Assembly: GCA_913062625.1 (NCBI GenBank)
Contig: CAJXWP010000004.1
Span: forward strand, 1 to 64,000
Source: an uncultured Haliea sp.
GTDB lineage: Bacteria; Pseudomonadota; Gammaproteobacteria; Pseudomonadales; Halieaceae
Length of the DNA: 64,000 nucleotides
Reading direction: 5' to 3'
Position numbers and translations under genes: made by a program. The first letter of the stretch is position 1, and each line of letters begins with the position of its first letter. Shown here one piece after another: positions 9,351 to 18,904 of the stretch. The notes beneath the pieces were generated by a model. It made no database searches, had not been told where the DNA came from, and saw only the letters and a program-made list of their open reading frames with translations.

Positions 9351-10475
9351 ATGGGTCCGCTGAATGGTTACACAGTGCTTGAGCTTGCGGGTATTGGACC
9401 GGCCCCCATGGGCGGCATGATGCTCGCCGACATGGGCGCGGAAGTGATTCGTATCGACCGAACCGGTGGGATGGTGATGAAGGACGTTAGCACCCGGGGC
9501 AAGAAGTCGGTGGCGGTCAATCTTAAGGACCCGAATGGACTGGAAACCCTCCTGCGTATGGTCGAAAACGCGGATGTCCTGATCGATCCCTATCGTCCGG
9601 GTGTGTGTGAAAAGTTGGGCATTGGTCCGTCTGCTTGCCTAGCGCGCAATCCCAAACTTATTTTTGCCCGCATGACGGGTTGGGGCCAGGAAGGGCCGCT
9701 GGCACAGCGCGCCGGACATGATATTAACTACATCGCCATTACAGGTGCTTTGTATGCGATGGGTCGCAAAGACGAAAAGCCGGTGCCACCCTTAAACCTC
9801 GTAGGGGACATGGGTGGCGGTGGTATGCTGCTGGTGAATGGCGTGCTGGCAGCATTGTTGGAAACCGCCAATTCTGGCAAGGGTCAAGTTATTGATGTGG
9901 CAATGGTGGACGGCGCGGCGCAGCTGATGTGGATGTTTCACAGTTTTGAAGCGATGGGTATGTGGGACGCGACTGAACGCGGATCTAACATACTCGATGG
10001 TGGGGCACATTTTTATGACACGTACGAGTGCGCAGACGGCGAGTATATTTCTATAGGTTCTATCGAGCCGCAGTTTTACGCTTTATTGAAGGAGCGGGCG
10101 GGACTGACTGAGGAAGATTTTGGCGCACAGAATGATCAGTCGCAATGGTCTGTAATGAAGGAAAAGCTAACCACGGTCATTAAACAGAAAACGCAGGCAC
10201 AGTGGTCTGAGATTATGGAGGGCACAGATGTCTGCTATGCGCCCGTGCTCAATTTTCTGGACGCGCCAAAACATCCGGCAAATATAGCGCGCAACACCTA
10301 CATAGAGGTGGACGGAGTGGTGCAGCCTGCGCCTGCTCCGCGCTTTGGCCGCACACCGTCAGAAGTGCGACATGGTGGCCATGATGTTGGGCAGGATACC
10401 GATTCAGTACTCGCGGAGATGGGTTTCGGAGAGCAGGAGTTGGCTAGCCTAAGGTCTGACGGCTCTATCGTATGA
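9351..10475 (+). CDS. CaiB/BaiF family CoA transferase / alpha-methylacyl-CoA racemase
   Basis: GPLNGYTVLELAGIGPAPMGGMMLADMGAEVIRIDR; NPKLIFARMTGWGQEGPLAQRAGHDINYIAITGAL. Confidence 0.95.
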   Translation: MGPLNGYTVLELAGIGPAPMGGMMLADMGAEVIRIDRTGGMVMKDVSTRGKKSVAVNLKDPNGLETLLRMVENADVLIDPYRPGVCEKLGIGPSACLARNPKLIFARMTGWGQEGPLAQRAGHDINYIAITGALYAMGRKDEKPVPPLNLVGDMGGGGMLLVNGVLAALLETANSGKGQVIDVAMVDGAAQLMWMFHSFEAMGMWDATERGSNILDGGAHFYDTYECADGEYISIGSIEPQFYALLKERAGLTEEDFGAQNDQSQWSVMKEKLTTVIKQKTQAQWSEIMEGTDVCYAPVLNFLDAPKHPANIARNTYIEVDGVVQPAPAPRFGRTPSEVRHGGHDVGQDTDSVLAEMGFGEQELASLRSDGSIV

Positions 10476-10501
10476 TGACAACTATTTAAGAGGTGTGCGC
10501 G

Positions 10502-11290
10502 ATGAGTACGTATGAAACGGTTTTGGTAAAACACCATGGGTCTGTCGCGGTAGTCAGCTTAAATCGACCCGACAATCTCAATAGTTTCAATAAAACGTTG
10601 CGCCGTGAGCTGCTATTAGCCGTGCGCGAGGTCAATGACGATGACCGTGTCAGGGTGGTGGTGGTGACGGGCGTAGGCCGTGCTTTCAGCGCGGGGGCCG
10701 ACCTAGCGGATGTTCCTGAGGACGCACTGAATTTCCGAGTTGAGGATCAACTGAATGGCGAGTATAAGCCAGTGCTAATGGAGATCCACGAGGCACACAA
10801 ACCCTGGATTAGTGCAATCAACGGTGCCTGCGCTGGCATCGGAAGTGCTTTAGGTATGGTCTGTGATCTGACCGTGATGGCAGAAGATGCTTTTATCTAC
10901 CAAGCCTTCGCCGCCATCAGCCTAATACCGGATGGCGGAGCGACTTGGCACTTGGTGCGCACGCTGGGTCGAAAACGTGCCTACGAGGTGATTGTCACCG
11001 GTGAGAAAATCCGTGCTGACAAATGTTTGCAGTGGGGCCTGTGCAACCGCGTGGTCCCCGCCGATACGCTGTTGGAAGACACGCTCGCCTGGGCGCAGGA
11101 GATCGCCGGCAAAGCTCCCTTGTCCCTGCGTTACGCCAAGCAAGCCCTCAACGCTGCGATAGAAGAGTCCGTTAGTGACACCATTTCTGGAGAGGCTAAG
11201 CTGCAGCATATCTGTATGGATAGCGCAGATGCCGAGGAGGGCGTGGCGGCCTTTCTGCAGAAGCGTAAACCTGTGTGGCAAGGGCGGTAA
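10502..11290 (+). CDS. Enoyl-CoA hydratase/isomerase (crotonase) family
   Basis: VVSLNRPDNLNSFNKTL, GRAFSAGADL, INGACAGIGSALGMVCDLTVMAEDAF; start at ATG MSTYETV. Confidence 0.92.
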   Translation: MSTYETVLVKHHGSVAVVSLNRPDNLNSFNKTLRRELLLAVREVNDDDRVRVVVVTGVGRAFSAGADLADVPEDALNFRVEDQLNGEYKPVLMEIHEAHKPWISAINGACAGIGSALGMVCDLTVMAEDAFIYQAFAAISLIPDGGATWHLVRTLGRKRAYEVIVTGEKIRADKCLQWGLCNRVVPADTLLEDTLAWAQEIAGKAPLSLRYAKQALNAAIEESVSDTISGEAKLQHICMDSADAEEGVAAFLQKRKPVWQGR

Positions 11291-11306
11291 AGTCCCGTTA
11301 AGGAGA

Positions 11307-12083
11307 ATGAAGATGACAGAATTGTTGCTGCAGAGAGAGGACGGATACGCTGTCCTGACGCTCAATCGTTCTGACGCGAGGAATGCGTTGTCCCCGCAAT
11401 TGCTGCTCGATCTATGTGGGGCCTTTCGCCTGTTGCAGGACGAGGATGATATCCATGCTGTCATTCTTACTGGCGCCGGTACGGCGTTTTGTGCAGGTCT
11501 AGATCTCAAGGCAATGGCAGAAGATGAGTCCGGTCTTGGAGTCTATGCCATTCACGCTCAACACGATATTACGGCGGCGATGATGGCTTTTGATCGACCC
11601 ATTATAGTGGGGGTAAACGGTGTCGCTGCCACCGGTGGTTTCGAGCTTGCATTGATGGGTGACATCCTGCTCGCCTCCTCTAACGCGCGTTTTGCCGATA
11701 CACACTGCCGCGTCGGATTAGCGCCGGGTTGGGGTTTGTCTCAAAAGCTGGCACGTATCATTGGACCAAGCAGAGCGCGCGAAGCGCACTTCACTGGCAA
11801 CGTCATATCTGCACAACAGGCGGAAGCATGGGGCCTAGTGAGTCGTGTGGTGGCTCCCGAGGACCTGCTTGACGCGTGTCGCCAGGTCGCGACGGATATT
11901 GCTAACTGCGTGCCGGAAACGGTCAAGGTTTATAAGCAAATGGTAAACGAAGGTTTGCAGACAGATTTGGCTGCGGGATTGGCTATGGAGCGCAGTGTGA
12001 TGACCCACGTTAACCAGCGCGTGTCTGGCGATGTTATCGCCAATCGCCGCCCCAGTGTCCAACAGCGCGGAAAAAATCAGTAA
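11307..12083 (+). CDS. Enoyl-CoA hydratase/isomerase (crotonase) family
   Basis: AVLTLNRSDARNALSPQLL, GTAFCAGLDLKAMAED, VNGVAATGGFELALMGDILLASSNARFADTH; RBS AAGGAGA before ATG 11307. Confidence 0.92.
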   Translation: MKMTELLLQREDGYAVLTLNRSDARNALSPQLLLDLCGAFRLLQDEDDIHAVILTGAGTAFCAGLDLKAMAEDESGLGVYAIHAQHDITAAMMAFDRPIIVGVNGVAATGGFELALMGDILLASSNARFADTHCRVGLAPGWGLSQKLARIIGPSRAREAHFTGNVISAQQAEAWGLVSRVVAPEDLLDACRQVATDIANCVPETVKVYKQMVNEGLQTDLAAGLAMERSVMTHVNQRVSGDVIANRRPSVQQRGKNQ

Positions 12084-12159
12084 CCGAGTCAATAGCCCGC
12101 TCTTCACGCAATCGCAATCCGCGTTATGATACGGCGATGGTATCTATGCGGAGAAACGA

Positions 12160-13689
12160 ATGGACGGAGAGATAAGGCCTGAATTGCAAGCGTTGCGGAA
12201 GCGCCTAGGACACACTCTCGATGAAGCCCGATCAGAGGCGCGTGCGAAGCGCCACGGCAAGGGATATCGCACTGCGCGGGAAAATGTCGCCGACTTGGCC
12301 GACGAGGGCTCATTTCAGGAATATGGGCAACTTGCCGTCGCAGCGCAGCGCAGTCGACGCGACTATGAAGATCTACAGACCAGTACTGCAGCGGATGGGG
12401 TCATCACTGGGACCTGCACTATTAATGCTGACCTGATCGGGGCAGATCGCGCGCGCGCAGGCATCATCGTCAACGATTACTCGGTGCTAGCCGGCACGCA
12501 GGGCTTCTTTCATCACCGTAAACTCGATCGTATTTGTGAGCTCGCCCGTGAGCAGTCATTGCCCTTGGTGATGTATACCGAAGGCGGTGGTGGTCGCCCA
12601 GGTGATACGGATGTGGCCACCCAAATTGCCGGGCTGAATATTAAATCGTTTAGTACCTGGGCAGCGCTTAGCGGTGAGGTCCCGCGTATTGCGGTGAACA
12701 ATGGATATTGTTTTGCCGGCAATGCCGCATTGTTTGGTTGTGCCGATTTTTGTATCGCCACGCGCAGTTCATGGATTGGTATGGCAGGTCCGGCCATGAT
12801 TGAAGGTGGCGGTTTGGGTAAGTATGAGCCCACTGCTATCGGGCCTATCGAGGTGCAGGAGAAAAATGGGGTTGTCGATATTGTCGCTGACGATGAAGCG
12901 CATGCGACTGCTGTGGCGCAACAACTGCTGTCCTACTTTCAGGGTGCGGTATCGCAATGGGACACTGTTTCTCAGGAGGCATTGCGCGATGCCATTCCCG
13001 AGGATAGGCGCTGGAGTTATCCTGTGCGAGACATTATTGAAACGATCGCGGATACCGGTTCGTTTCTGGAATTACAGCGCATTTATGGCCGAAGTATTAT
13101 AACCGGCTTCATTCGACTTGAGGGAAAACCCATTGCGCTGATCGCCAACGACTGTCAGCAACTTGGCGGTGCGGTAGACGCAACAGCCTCAGAGAAAGCG
13201 GCGCGTTTTTTGCAAATTTGTGATGCATTTTCTCTGCCCGTGTTATCGCTCACGGATACCCCGGGATTTATGGTGGGCCCTGATAGTGAGCTGCAGGGGG
13301 CCGTGCGACGTATGTCTTCGTTGTTCCTGGCAGGCGCAAAACTGCGGGTTCCCATGGTGGCTATATTTTTGCGTAAGGCCTATGGCCTCGGTGCAATGGC
13401 AATGACCGGCGGAAGTTTTGTGGCACCTGTGTACGCCGCTGCCTGGCCAACGGGGGAGGTCGGTGGCATGGGACTGGAGGGGGCCGTGAGGCTGGGCTTC
13501 AAAAAAGAGCTGGAAGCACTCGATGATCTGGTTGAGCGAGAAAAGCTTTTTCAGCAGTTGGTTGCCAGGATGTATGAGGTGGGCAAGGCGTCGGAAGCGG
13601 CCTCTTATTTGGAAGTGGACGCGGTTATTGACCCCGCTGATACCCGCGCGGTGGTGCTGCGGGCACTAGCTGCGGCGAGAGCCGGCTGA
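12160..13689 (+). CDS. Acyl-CoA carboxylase carboxyltransferase subunit (propionyl-/methylcrotonyl-CoA carboxylase beta-like)
   Basis: Two crotonase-like halves: YTEGGGGRPGDTD..., MAGPAMIEGGGLG..., TDTPGFMVGPDSE..., MTGGSFVAPVYAAAWPTGEVGGMGLEGAVRLGFK. Confidence 0.9.
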   Translation: MDGEIRPELQALRKRLGHTLDEARSEARAKRHGKGYRTARENVADLADEGSFQEYGQLAVAAQRSRRDYEDLQTSTAADGVITGTCTINADLIGADRARAGIIVNDYSVLAGTQGFFHHRKLDRICELAREQSLPLVMYTEGGGGRPGDTDVATQIAGLNIKSFSTWAALSGEVPRIAVNNGYCFAGNAALFGCADFCIATRSSWIGMAGPAMIEGGGLGKYEPTAIGPIEVQEKNGVVDIVADDEAHATAVAQQLLSYFQGAVSQWDTVSQEALRDAIPEDRRWSYPVRDIIETIADTGSFLELQRIYGRSIITGFIRLEGKPIALIANDCQQLGGAVDATASEKAARFLQICDAFSLPVLSLTDTPGFMVGPDSELQGAVRRMSSLFLAGAKLRVPMVAIFLRKAYGLGAMAMTGGSFVAPVYAAAWPTGEVGGMGLEGAVRLGFKKELEALDDLVEREKLFQQLVARMYEVGKASEAASYLEVDAVIDPADTRAVVLRALAAARAG

Positions 13690-14708
13690 TGTCTGTGAGG
13701 GGTGGCGGTAGCGTTTATGTGCTGTGCCCGAAAGCCGTCGTGCAGGCTGCGAGCGCGCTAGGGGTAGATAGTGCGGTGTTGCTGCGCGATGCAGGTATCA
13801 GTCAGGATCTGCTCAGTGCTGCGGCAGAGCGCATTCCGCTGGCAAGTTACATGGACCTTTATCGTATGGCAGCTGAGCGCAGCGGCGATCCTGACATTGG
13901 TTTGTATGTGGGACATATCGTTTACTTCACTGGTATGAATCTGCATCTGTACATGACAACGATCTGCCGCAATTTGAAAGAATATTTCAATGTCATTCCC
14001 AGTACCATTCGAATAAGAGGTGATACTGGGCGGGTGTTGATTCGTCCACAGGGAGAATTTATCCGACTCGAGTGGCATCCGCTCAATGAGGAAACAGGCA
14101 CATGGCGGCCACTGGTTGACGAGATGCTGAAGTCATCTGCCGAGATCGTGAGTGCTATTTGTGCTTTACCTGTTCCTGTGCGCGCCGCCGAGTTTTCTTA
14201 TCCTGCGCCCGATGATACGCGTGCACTGAAACGGACTTTTGGTTCTAACCTTAAGTTTGGTTGTGACGTGAGTTGTCTGTATTTTTCCCGAGAGGTGGTG
14301 CACTATCCGCTCATTGACGTTGGCTTTGAACTGGATGCAGATTTTTGGGCTGGCCCTCGCTCCGTGTTCGATGAACCTCTGACCGTCGATCCTTTTTTGC
14401 GTGACACACGCATTGCCATTCGCCGCGCTCTGCCCGGAGGTACATTGACTATCGACAGCCTGGCATTAGAATTAAACGTGTCCCGACGAACGCTGCAACG
14501 TCGTCTCAGTGCACTGCAGTCAAGTTTCAAAACGATGTTACAGGATGTACGTGAGGAACAGTCCCGACGCTATCTCGACGATCCGCGATTGGCGGTTACT
14601 GAGATAGCACTCTTACTGGGCTATTCCGATCAAGCGTCCTTCTCAAACGCTTTCAAGTCTTGGTGTGGCTGCGCTCCCACAGAGTATCGACAGCGCAGTG
14701 GTGATTGA
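13689..14708 (+). CDS. AraC family transcriptional regulator
   Basis: LALELNVSRRTLQRRLSALQSSFKTMLQDVREEQSRRYLDDPRLAVTEIALLLGYSDQASFSNAFKSWCGCAPTEYR. Confidence 0.93.
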   Translation: MSVRGGGSVYVLCPKAVVQAASALGVDSAVLLRDAGISQDLLSAAAERIPLASYMDLYRMAAERSGDPDIGLYVGHIVYFTGMNLHLYMTTICRNLKEYFNVIPSTIRIRGDTGRVLIRPQGEFIRLEWHPLNEETGTWRPLVDEMLKSSAEIVSAICALPVPVRAAEFSYPAPDDTRALKRTFGSNLKFGCDVSCLYFSREVVHYPLIDVGFELDADFWAGPRSVFDEPLTVDPFLRDTRIAIRRALPGGTLTIDSLALELNVSRRTLQRRLSALQSSFKTMLQDVREEQSRRYLDDPRLAVTEIALLLGYSDQASFSNAFKSWCGCAPTEYRQRSGD

Positions 14709-14745
14709 ATGGATTGTACTTAACATGAACTATGAAGAGGAAAAC

Positions 14746-15516
14746 ATGAAGAATCTTTTTGATGTGAAGGGAAAAGTGGCGGTGGTTACCGGCGGCTCCC
14801 GCGGTATCGGGGCTATGATTGCGCGCGGTTTTGTTGAGAATGGCGTGAAAACGTATATTACTGCGCGCAGGGAAGAAGAGCTGCAGGCCACAGTAAGCGA
14901 GCTGGCCGAAATAGGGCAGTGTATTGCGATTCCCTCAGACCTCTCGACGATGGACGGTGTGATCGCTTTTGCGGCAGCCGTCAGCGCCGCCGAAGAAAAG
15001 GTGCATATTTTGGTGAATAATGCGGGCACTACCTGGGGTGCGGATATCGATGTATTCCCTGAGAGTGGCTGGGATAAAACCATGGACCTCAATGTGAAAT
15101 CGTTATTTTTCCTTACCCAGAAATTATTGCCCGCTTTGCGCTCAGCTAGCGCAAAAGACGACCCGGCGCGCGTTATTAACATCGGATCGATCAACGGACT
15201 AACTCACCCGCACATGAATAACTACGCTTATTCCGCGAGTAAGGCGGCGGTGCATCACCTGACGCGGCATCTTGGAGCGGACCTCGCGCCTCAGGGCGTG
15301 AATGTTAACGCTATCGCCCCTGGTTTCTTTCCTAGCAAAATGACGGCTCACCTGCTTGATCATGAGGCCGAAATGGGCGCACTGTTCCCCTGTGGTCGTC
15401 TCGGCAACGCGGAGGATGTTGCGGGCACTGCTATCTATTTGAGCGCCCGTGCTTCTGCCTGGTTAACCGGTCAGACCATTGCATTGGACGGCGGAGCCGT
15501 TGCCGCCTCCGGATAA
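14746..15516 (+). CDS. SDR family oxidoreductase
   Basis: AVVTGGSRGIGAMIARGF, LVNNAGTTWG, YSASKAAVHHLTRHLGADLAPQGVNVNAIAPGFFPSKM; start at MKNLFDVKG after GAAGAGGA. Confidence 0.94.
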   Translation: MKNLFDVKGKVAVVTGGSRGIGAMIARGFVENGVKTYITARREEELQATVSELAEIGQCIAIPSDLSTMDGVIAFAAAVSAAEEKVHILVNNAGTTWGADIDVFPESGWDKTMDLNVKSLFFLTQKLLPALRSASAKDDPARVINIGSINGLTHPHMNNYAYSASKAAVHHLTRHLGADLAPQGVNVNAIAPGFFPSKMTAHLLDHEAEMGALFPCGRLGNAEDVAGTAIYLSARASAWLTGQTIALDGGAVAASG

Positions 15517-15521
15517 GACTG

Positions 15522-16457
15522 TTGACTTACACTCCTCTCGGTTTCGGTATTACCTGCATCGACGCTGAGTATGTAGAGCATGGTACGGCCTGTCTTTACC
15601 TGATGCAGGAAGGTGATGAATGCGCGGTGCTGGAGACGGGCACCTGTCACAGTGTTCCTGCGCTTGAGCAACTGCTACTGCATCGGGGTATCGGTGTCGA
15701 GCAAGTGCGATATGTGATTCCCACACATGTGCATCTGGATCATGCAGGGGGCGCCGGCGCTATGATGGCCGTATTTCCTGCAGCGCAGTTACTGATTCAT
15801 CCGCGCGGCGCTCGGCATATGGTTGACCCCGAGCGACTCATCGCCGGCGCTACACAGGTCTATGGGGCGGATCTCTTTCGCCAACTGTATGGTGACATTC
15901 AGCCTATTAATGCTCTTCGCATTCGGCAGATGGAGGACGGTGAAAAGGTCTCTCTGGCCGGAAGGCAGCTGGAATTTCGTCACACGCGGGGCCATGCAGA
16001 GCACCATTTTTGTGTGTGGGATGAAGTCAGTCGAGGCTGGTTCAGTGGCGACATGTTCGGTGTTTCTTATTCCTGGTGCCGATTTCCCGGTGGGGACTTC
16101 GTGATGCCTTCGACCACGCCCAGTCAGTTTGACCCTGAGGCCTATCTTGCTTCGATTGAATTGCTGGGTAGTTATGCACCGCAACGATTGTATCTCACAC
16201 ACTACGGAGAGCTGGAGTACTCGCATGAAAAGGCACAATTGCTAGCGCAGCAAATAGACATGTATTCCAAGTTTGCCACCGTTGACGCGAGCGATGAGGC
16301 GCTCTTATCACAGCAGCTAAGCGATTACGCAATGGATTTGGTGCGTCAGTTGGGTGCCTGTGGCGATGAGGTCGAGTTGCGCACCCGACTTGCGTTTGAC
16401 TTACAGCTCAATGCGCAGGGCTTGTGTGTGTGGCAAAAACGTCTGTTGGGTAATTGA
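15522..16457 (+). CDS. MBL-fold metallo-hydrolase
   Basis: THVHLDHAGG, HTRGHAEHHFCVWD, FSGDMFG; TTG start likely. Confidence 0.9.
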   Translation: MTYTPLGFGITCIDAEYVEHGTACLYLMQEGDECAVLETGTCHSVPALEQLLLHRGIGVEQVRYVIPTHVHLDHAGGAGAMMAVFPAAQLLIHPRGARHMVDPERLIAGATQVYGADLFRQLYGDIQPINALRIRQMEDGEKVSLAGRQLEFRHTRGHAEHHFCVWDEVSRGWFSGDMFGVSYSWCRFPGGDFVMPSTTPSQFDPEAYLASIELLGSYAPQRLYLTHYGELEYSHEKAQLLAQQIDMYSKFATVDASDEALLSQQLSDYAMDLVRQLGACGDEVELRTRLAFDLQLNAQGLCVWQKRLLGN

Positions 16458-16607
16458 CTCCCTAGCAGGCAGGCTAGCCGAGCGGTTTCAGGCGAATGAG
16501 AAATGTTACGCTGCGCAGAGTATTGAACGCGGCTGCATAATAGTTCAAAGTGTAGCTCGGCATTACCCAGTAGCCAAGACTCTGCTGGGCTTTGAGAGAA
16601 TCGTATT

Positions 16608-18062
16608 ATGGCTAGTGCTAACTTTGTGGATGTGGTGATAGTGGGTGCAGGACTGTCCGGTATTGGCAGTGCTCGGCATCTTCAGCGTGACTGCCCGGAT
16701 CGCACCTTTGCCTTGCTGGAATCCAGAGAGGCTTTAGGAGGCACCTGGGATTTATTCCGTTACCCCGGAATACGCTCCGACAGCGACATGTACACACTGG
16801 GTTACACGTTTAAGCCCTGGCTAGAGCGCAAGTCGCTCGCCGACGGCCCCTCAATACTGCGCTACCTCCGCGAAACGGCGAAAGAAACGGGAGTGGATAA
16901 ACATATCCATTACAAGCATAAAGTTCTCAGCGCCAGTTGGTCATCGGAGTCCTCCACGTGGTCGGTTAGTGTCCAGCGTTCCGATACTGATGACATTATA
17001 GAATTCGATTGTCGTTTCCTTATGATGTGTGGCGGTTATTACGATTATGAGCAAGGTCATACGCCAGAGTTTTCTGGGCGGGACGATTTTAACGGGCAAG
17101 TGATTCATGCGCAGCATTGGCCTGAAGATTTAGACTACAAGGCAAAGAAGGTCATTGTTATTGGCAGCGGCGCTACTGCTGTTACTCTGGTGCCTGAGCT
17201 GTCTAAACAGGCAGCGCACACTATCATGTTGCAGCGCTCCCCTACCTACGTCGCTTCGATTCCGGAGGAGGACTCTTGGTCCGCGGTGTTGCACGGCGTT
17301 CTGCCTACCTCATGGGTGTACCGTATTGTCCGTTGGAAGCGTATTTTGCTGCAGATAATGGTCTTCAACCTTTCACGCAAGCGGCCGCAAGTGATGAAGA
17401 AATTGTTGCTGGGTCAGGTGCGTGAAGCGCTCGGTGATGACTACGATATTAAGACGCACTTTACCCCAAATTATAACCCTTGGGATCAGCGTCTTTGCGC
17501 AGTGCCTGAGGGGGATTTGTTTACTGCTATTGCTGAAAAGCGCGCAGAGGTCGTCACTGACTACGTTGATTATTTTACCCCAACCGGAATTCGTCTCAAA
17601 TCAGGCAGGGATCTGGAGGCTGACATTGTTGTGTTGGCTACGGGTCTTACGATGAAGTTTATAGGGGGCACAAAATTAATCGTCGATGGGGCTGTGATAG
17701 AGCCGTCTACACTGCATGTCTATCGAGGAATGATGCTGTCTAATATTCCTAACCTGGTGCAGGTATTCGGCTATACAAATGCCTCTTGGACACTTAAGTC
17801 GGATCTGACTGCTCAATATGTCTGTCGCCTGCTAAATCATATGCGCAAGACGGGTACTACGATGGCCGTTCCGAGGGTTGCTTCTGCCGGAGTTGAAGAC
17901 GAGCCAATGCTGGATTTTAGTTCAGGCTATATCGTGCGAGCTGTTGAAAAGTTTCCAAAACAAGGCAAAAAGCTACCTTGGCGCGTTTATCAGAATTTCA
18001 TATTAGATTTTATCAATTTGCGCCTGAGACCGATTGCGGACACGGTACTCAAATTCAAATAG
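16608..18062 (+). CDS. Flavin-containing (Baeyer-Villiger-type) monooxygenase, EthA-like
   Basis: VVIVGAGLSGIGSARHL, GGTWDLFRYPGIRSDSDMYTLGYTFKPW, BVMO fingerprint FNGQVIHAQHWPED, VIVIGSGATAVTLVPEL. Confidence 0.94.
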   Translation: MASANFVDVVIVGAGLSGIGSARHLQRDCPDRTFALLESREALGGTWDLFRYPGIRSDSDMYTLGYTFKPWLERKSLADGPSILRYLRETAKETGVDKHIHYKHKVLSASWSSESSTWSVSVQRSDTDDIIEFDCRFLMMCGGYYDYEQGHTPEFSGRDDFNGQVIHAQHWPEDLDYKAKKVIVIGSGATAVTLVPELSKQAAHTIMLQRSPTYVASIPEEDSWSAVLHGVLPTSWVYRIVRWKRILLQIMVFNLSRKRPQVMKKLLLGQVREALGDDYDIKTHFTPNYNPWDQRLCAVPEGDLFTAIAEKRAEVVTDYVDYFTPTGIRLKSGRDLEADIVVLATGLTMKFIGGTKLIVDGAVIEPSTLHVYRGMMLSNIPNLVQVFGYTNASWTLKSDLTAQYVCRLLNHMRKTGTTMAVPRVASAGVEDEPMLDFSSGYIVRAVEKFPKQGKKLPWRVYQNFILDFINLRLRPIADTVLKFK

Positions 18063-18206
18063 GCGCATCATGAAGTAAGACATTTTTTATTTTTTCTAGT
18101 ATTTAAAGGAGTGGCGATGATCTATCCGTCGAAGCCATATGCGCAGTAGTGCAAGCAAGAGCAGGGCAAGCGTATCGATTATAGTGAGACGGCGAAAGGC
18201 GGCCCT

Positions 18207-18848
18207 GTGATTGTTGTGCACGGTGCATCCGCATCGCCTTTTGTGCGTAAAGTGTTGGTTGCGTTAGCGGTTAAAGATCTGCCGTTCGAGCAAATTCAAC
18301 AAATTCCTTTCGCTAGAGATCTTGTGTATCGAAAGATCAATCCGTTGGAAAAAATACCAACGTTGCAGGATGGCGAACTTACGATTTGCGATTCAACGGT
18401 GATATGCGAGTATCTCGAAGATGCTTATCCTCAGTCTTCACTGTATCCCAAGAACGCCGTTGATAAGGCAAGGGCGCGGTGGTATGAGGAGTTAGGCGGT
18501 ACCCGCGTGGCGGAACTTGCAGCGGGTATTTTCTTTCAGCGGTTCATGCGCCCGATGGTGCTCAAGCAGGAGACAGACGAGGAACTGGTTAAAAAAATTG
18601 TCAACAAGCAGCTACCGCCAATGCTTGATTATCTTGAGTGCCAAGTGCCTACGGAAGGCTTTATTTTTGGCGATTTTATGATCGCAGATATAAGCCTAAT
18701 GAGCCCCTTTGTAAACGCCAGTTATGCCGGTTACGAAATTGATAGTGCGCGTTGGCCAGTTTTCTCGGATTTTGTAGGCAGAGTAAAATCTCATCCGGTG
18801 GTCAATAAGGTGCTAGAGGCGGAAGCTGTTTTAATGGGACGCCGCTGA
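18207..18848 (+). CDS. Glutathione S-transferase family protein
   Basis: VVHGASASPFVRKVLVALAVKDLPFE, NPLEKIPTLQDGELTICDSTVICEYLEDAYP; GTG start; see finding on upstream in-frame TAG. Confidence 0.88.
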   Translation: MIVVHGASASPFVRKVLVALAVKDLPFEQIQQIPFARDLVYRKINPLEKIPTLQDGELTICDSTVICEYLEDAYPQSSLYPKNAVDKARARWYEELGGTRVAELAAGIFFQRFMRPMVLKQETDEELVKKIVNKQLPPMLDYLECQVPTEGFIFGDFMIADISLMSPFVNASYAGYEIDSARWPVFSDFVGRVKSHPVVNKVLEAEAVLMGRR

Positions 18849-18904
18849 GAAGCACTCCCTTTGCTATTAAGATTATCATTACCCGATTGGAGGCCATAAC
18901 AATT

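Noticed and set aside
10922-11509. 195-aa minus-strand ORF
   Set aside because: Antisense to two clear crotonase genes
15789-16238. 149-aa minus-strand ORF
   Set aside because: Antisense to the MBL-fold hydrolase; no domain signal
16478-16580. tRNA-like string GCCGAGCGGTTTCAGGCG (resembles a Ser/Leu tRNA D-arm)
   Set aside because: No matching acceptor stem, anticodon arm or GGTTCGAATCC-type T-arm could be found around it
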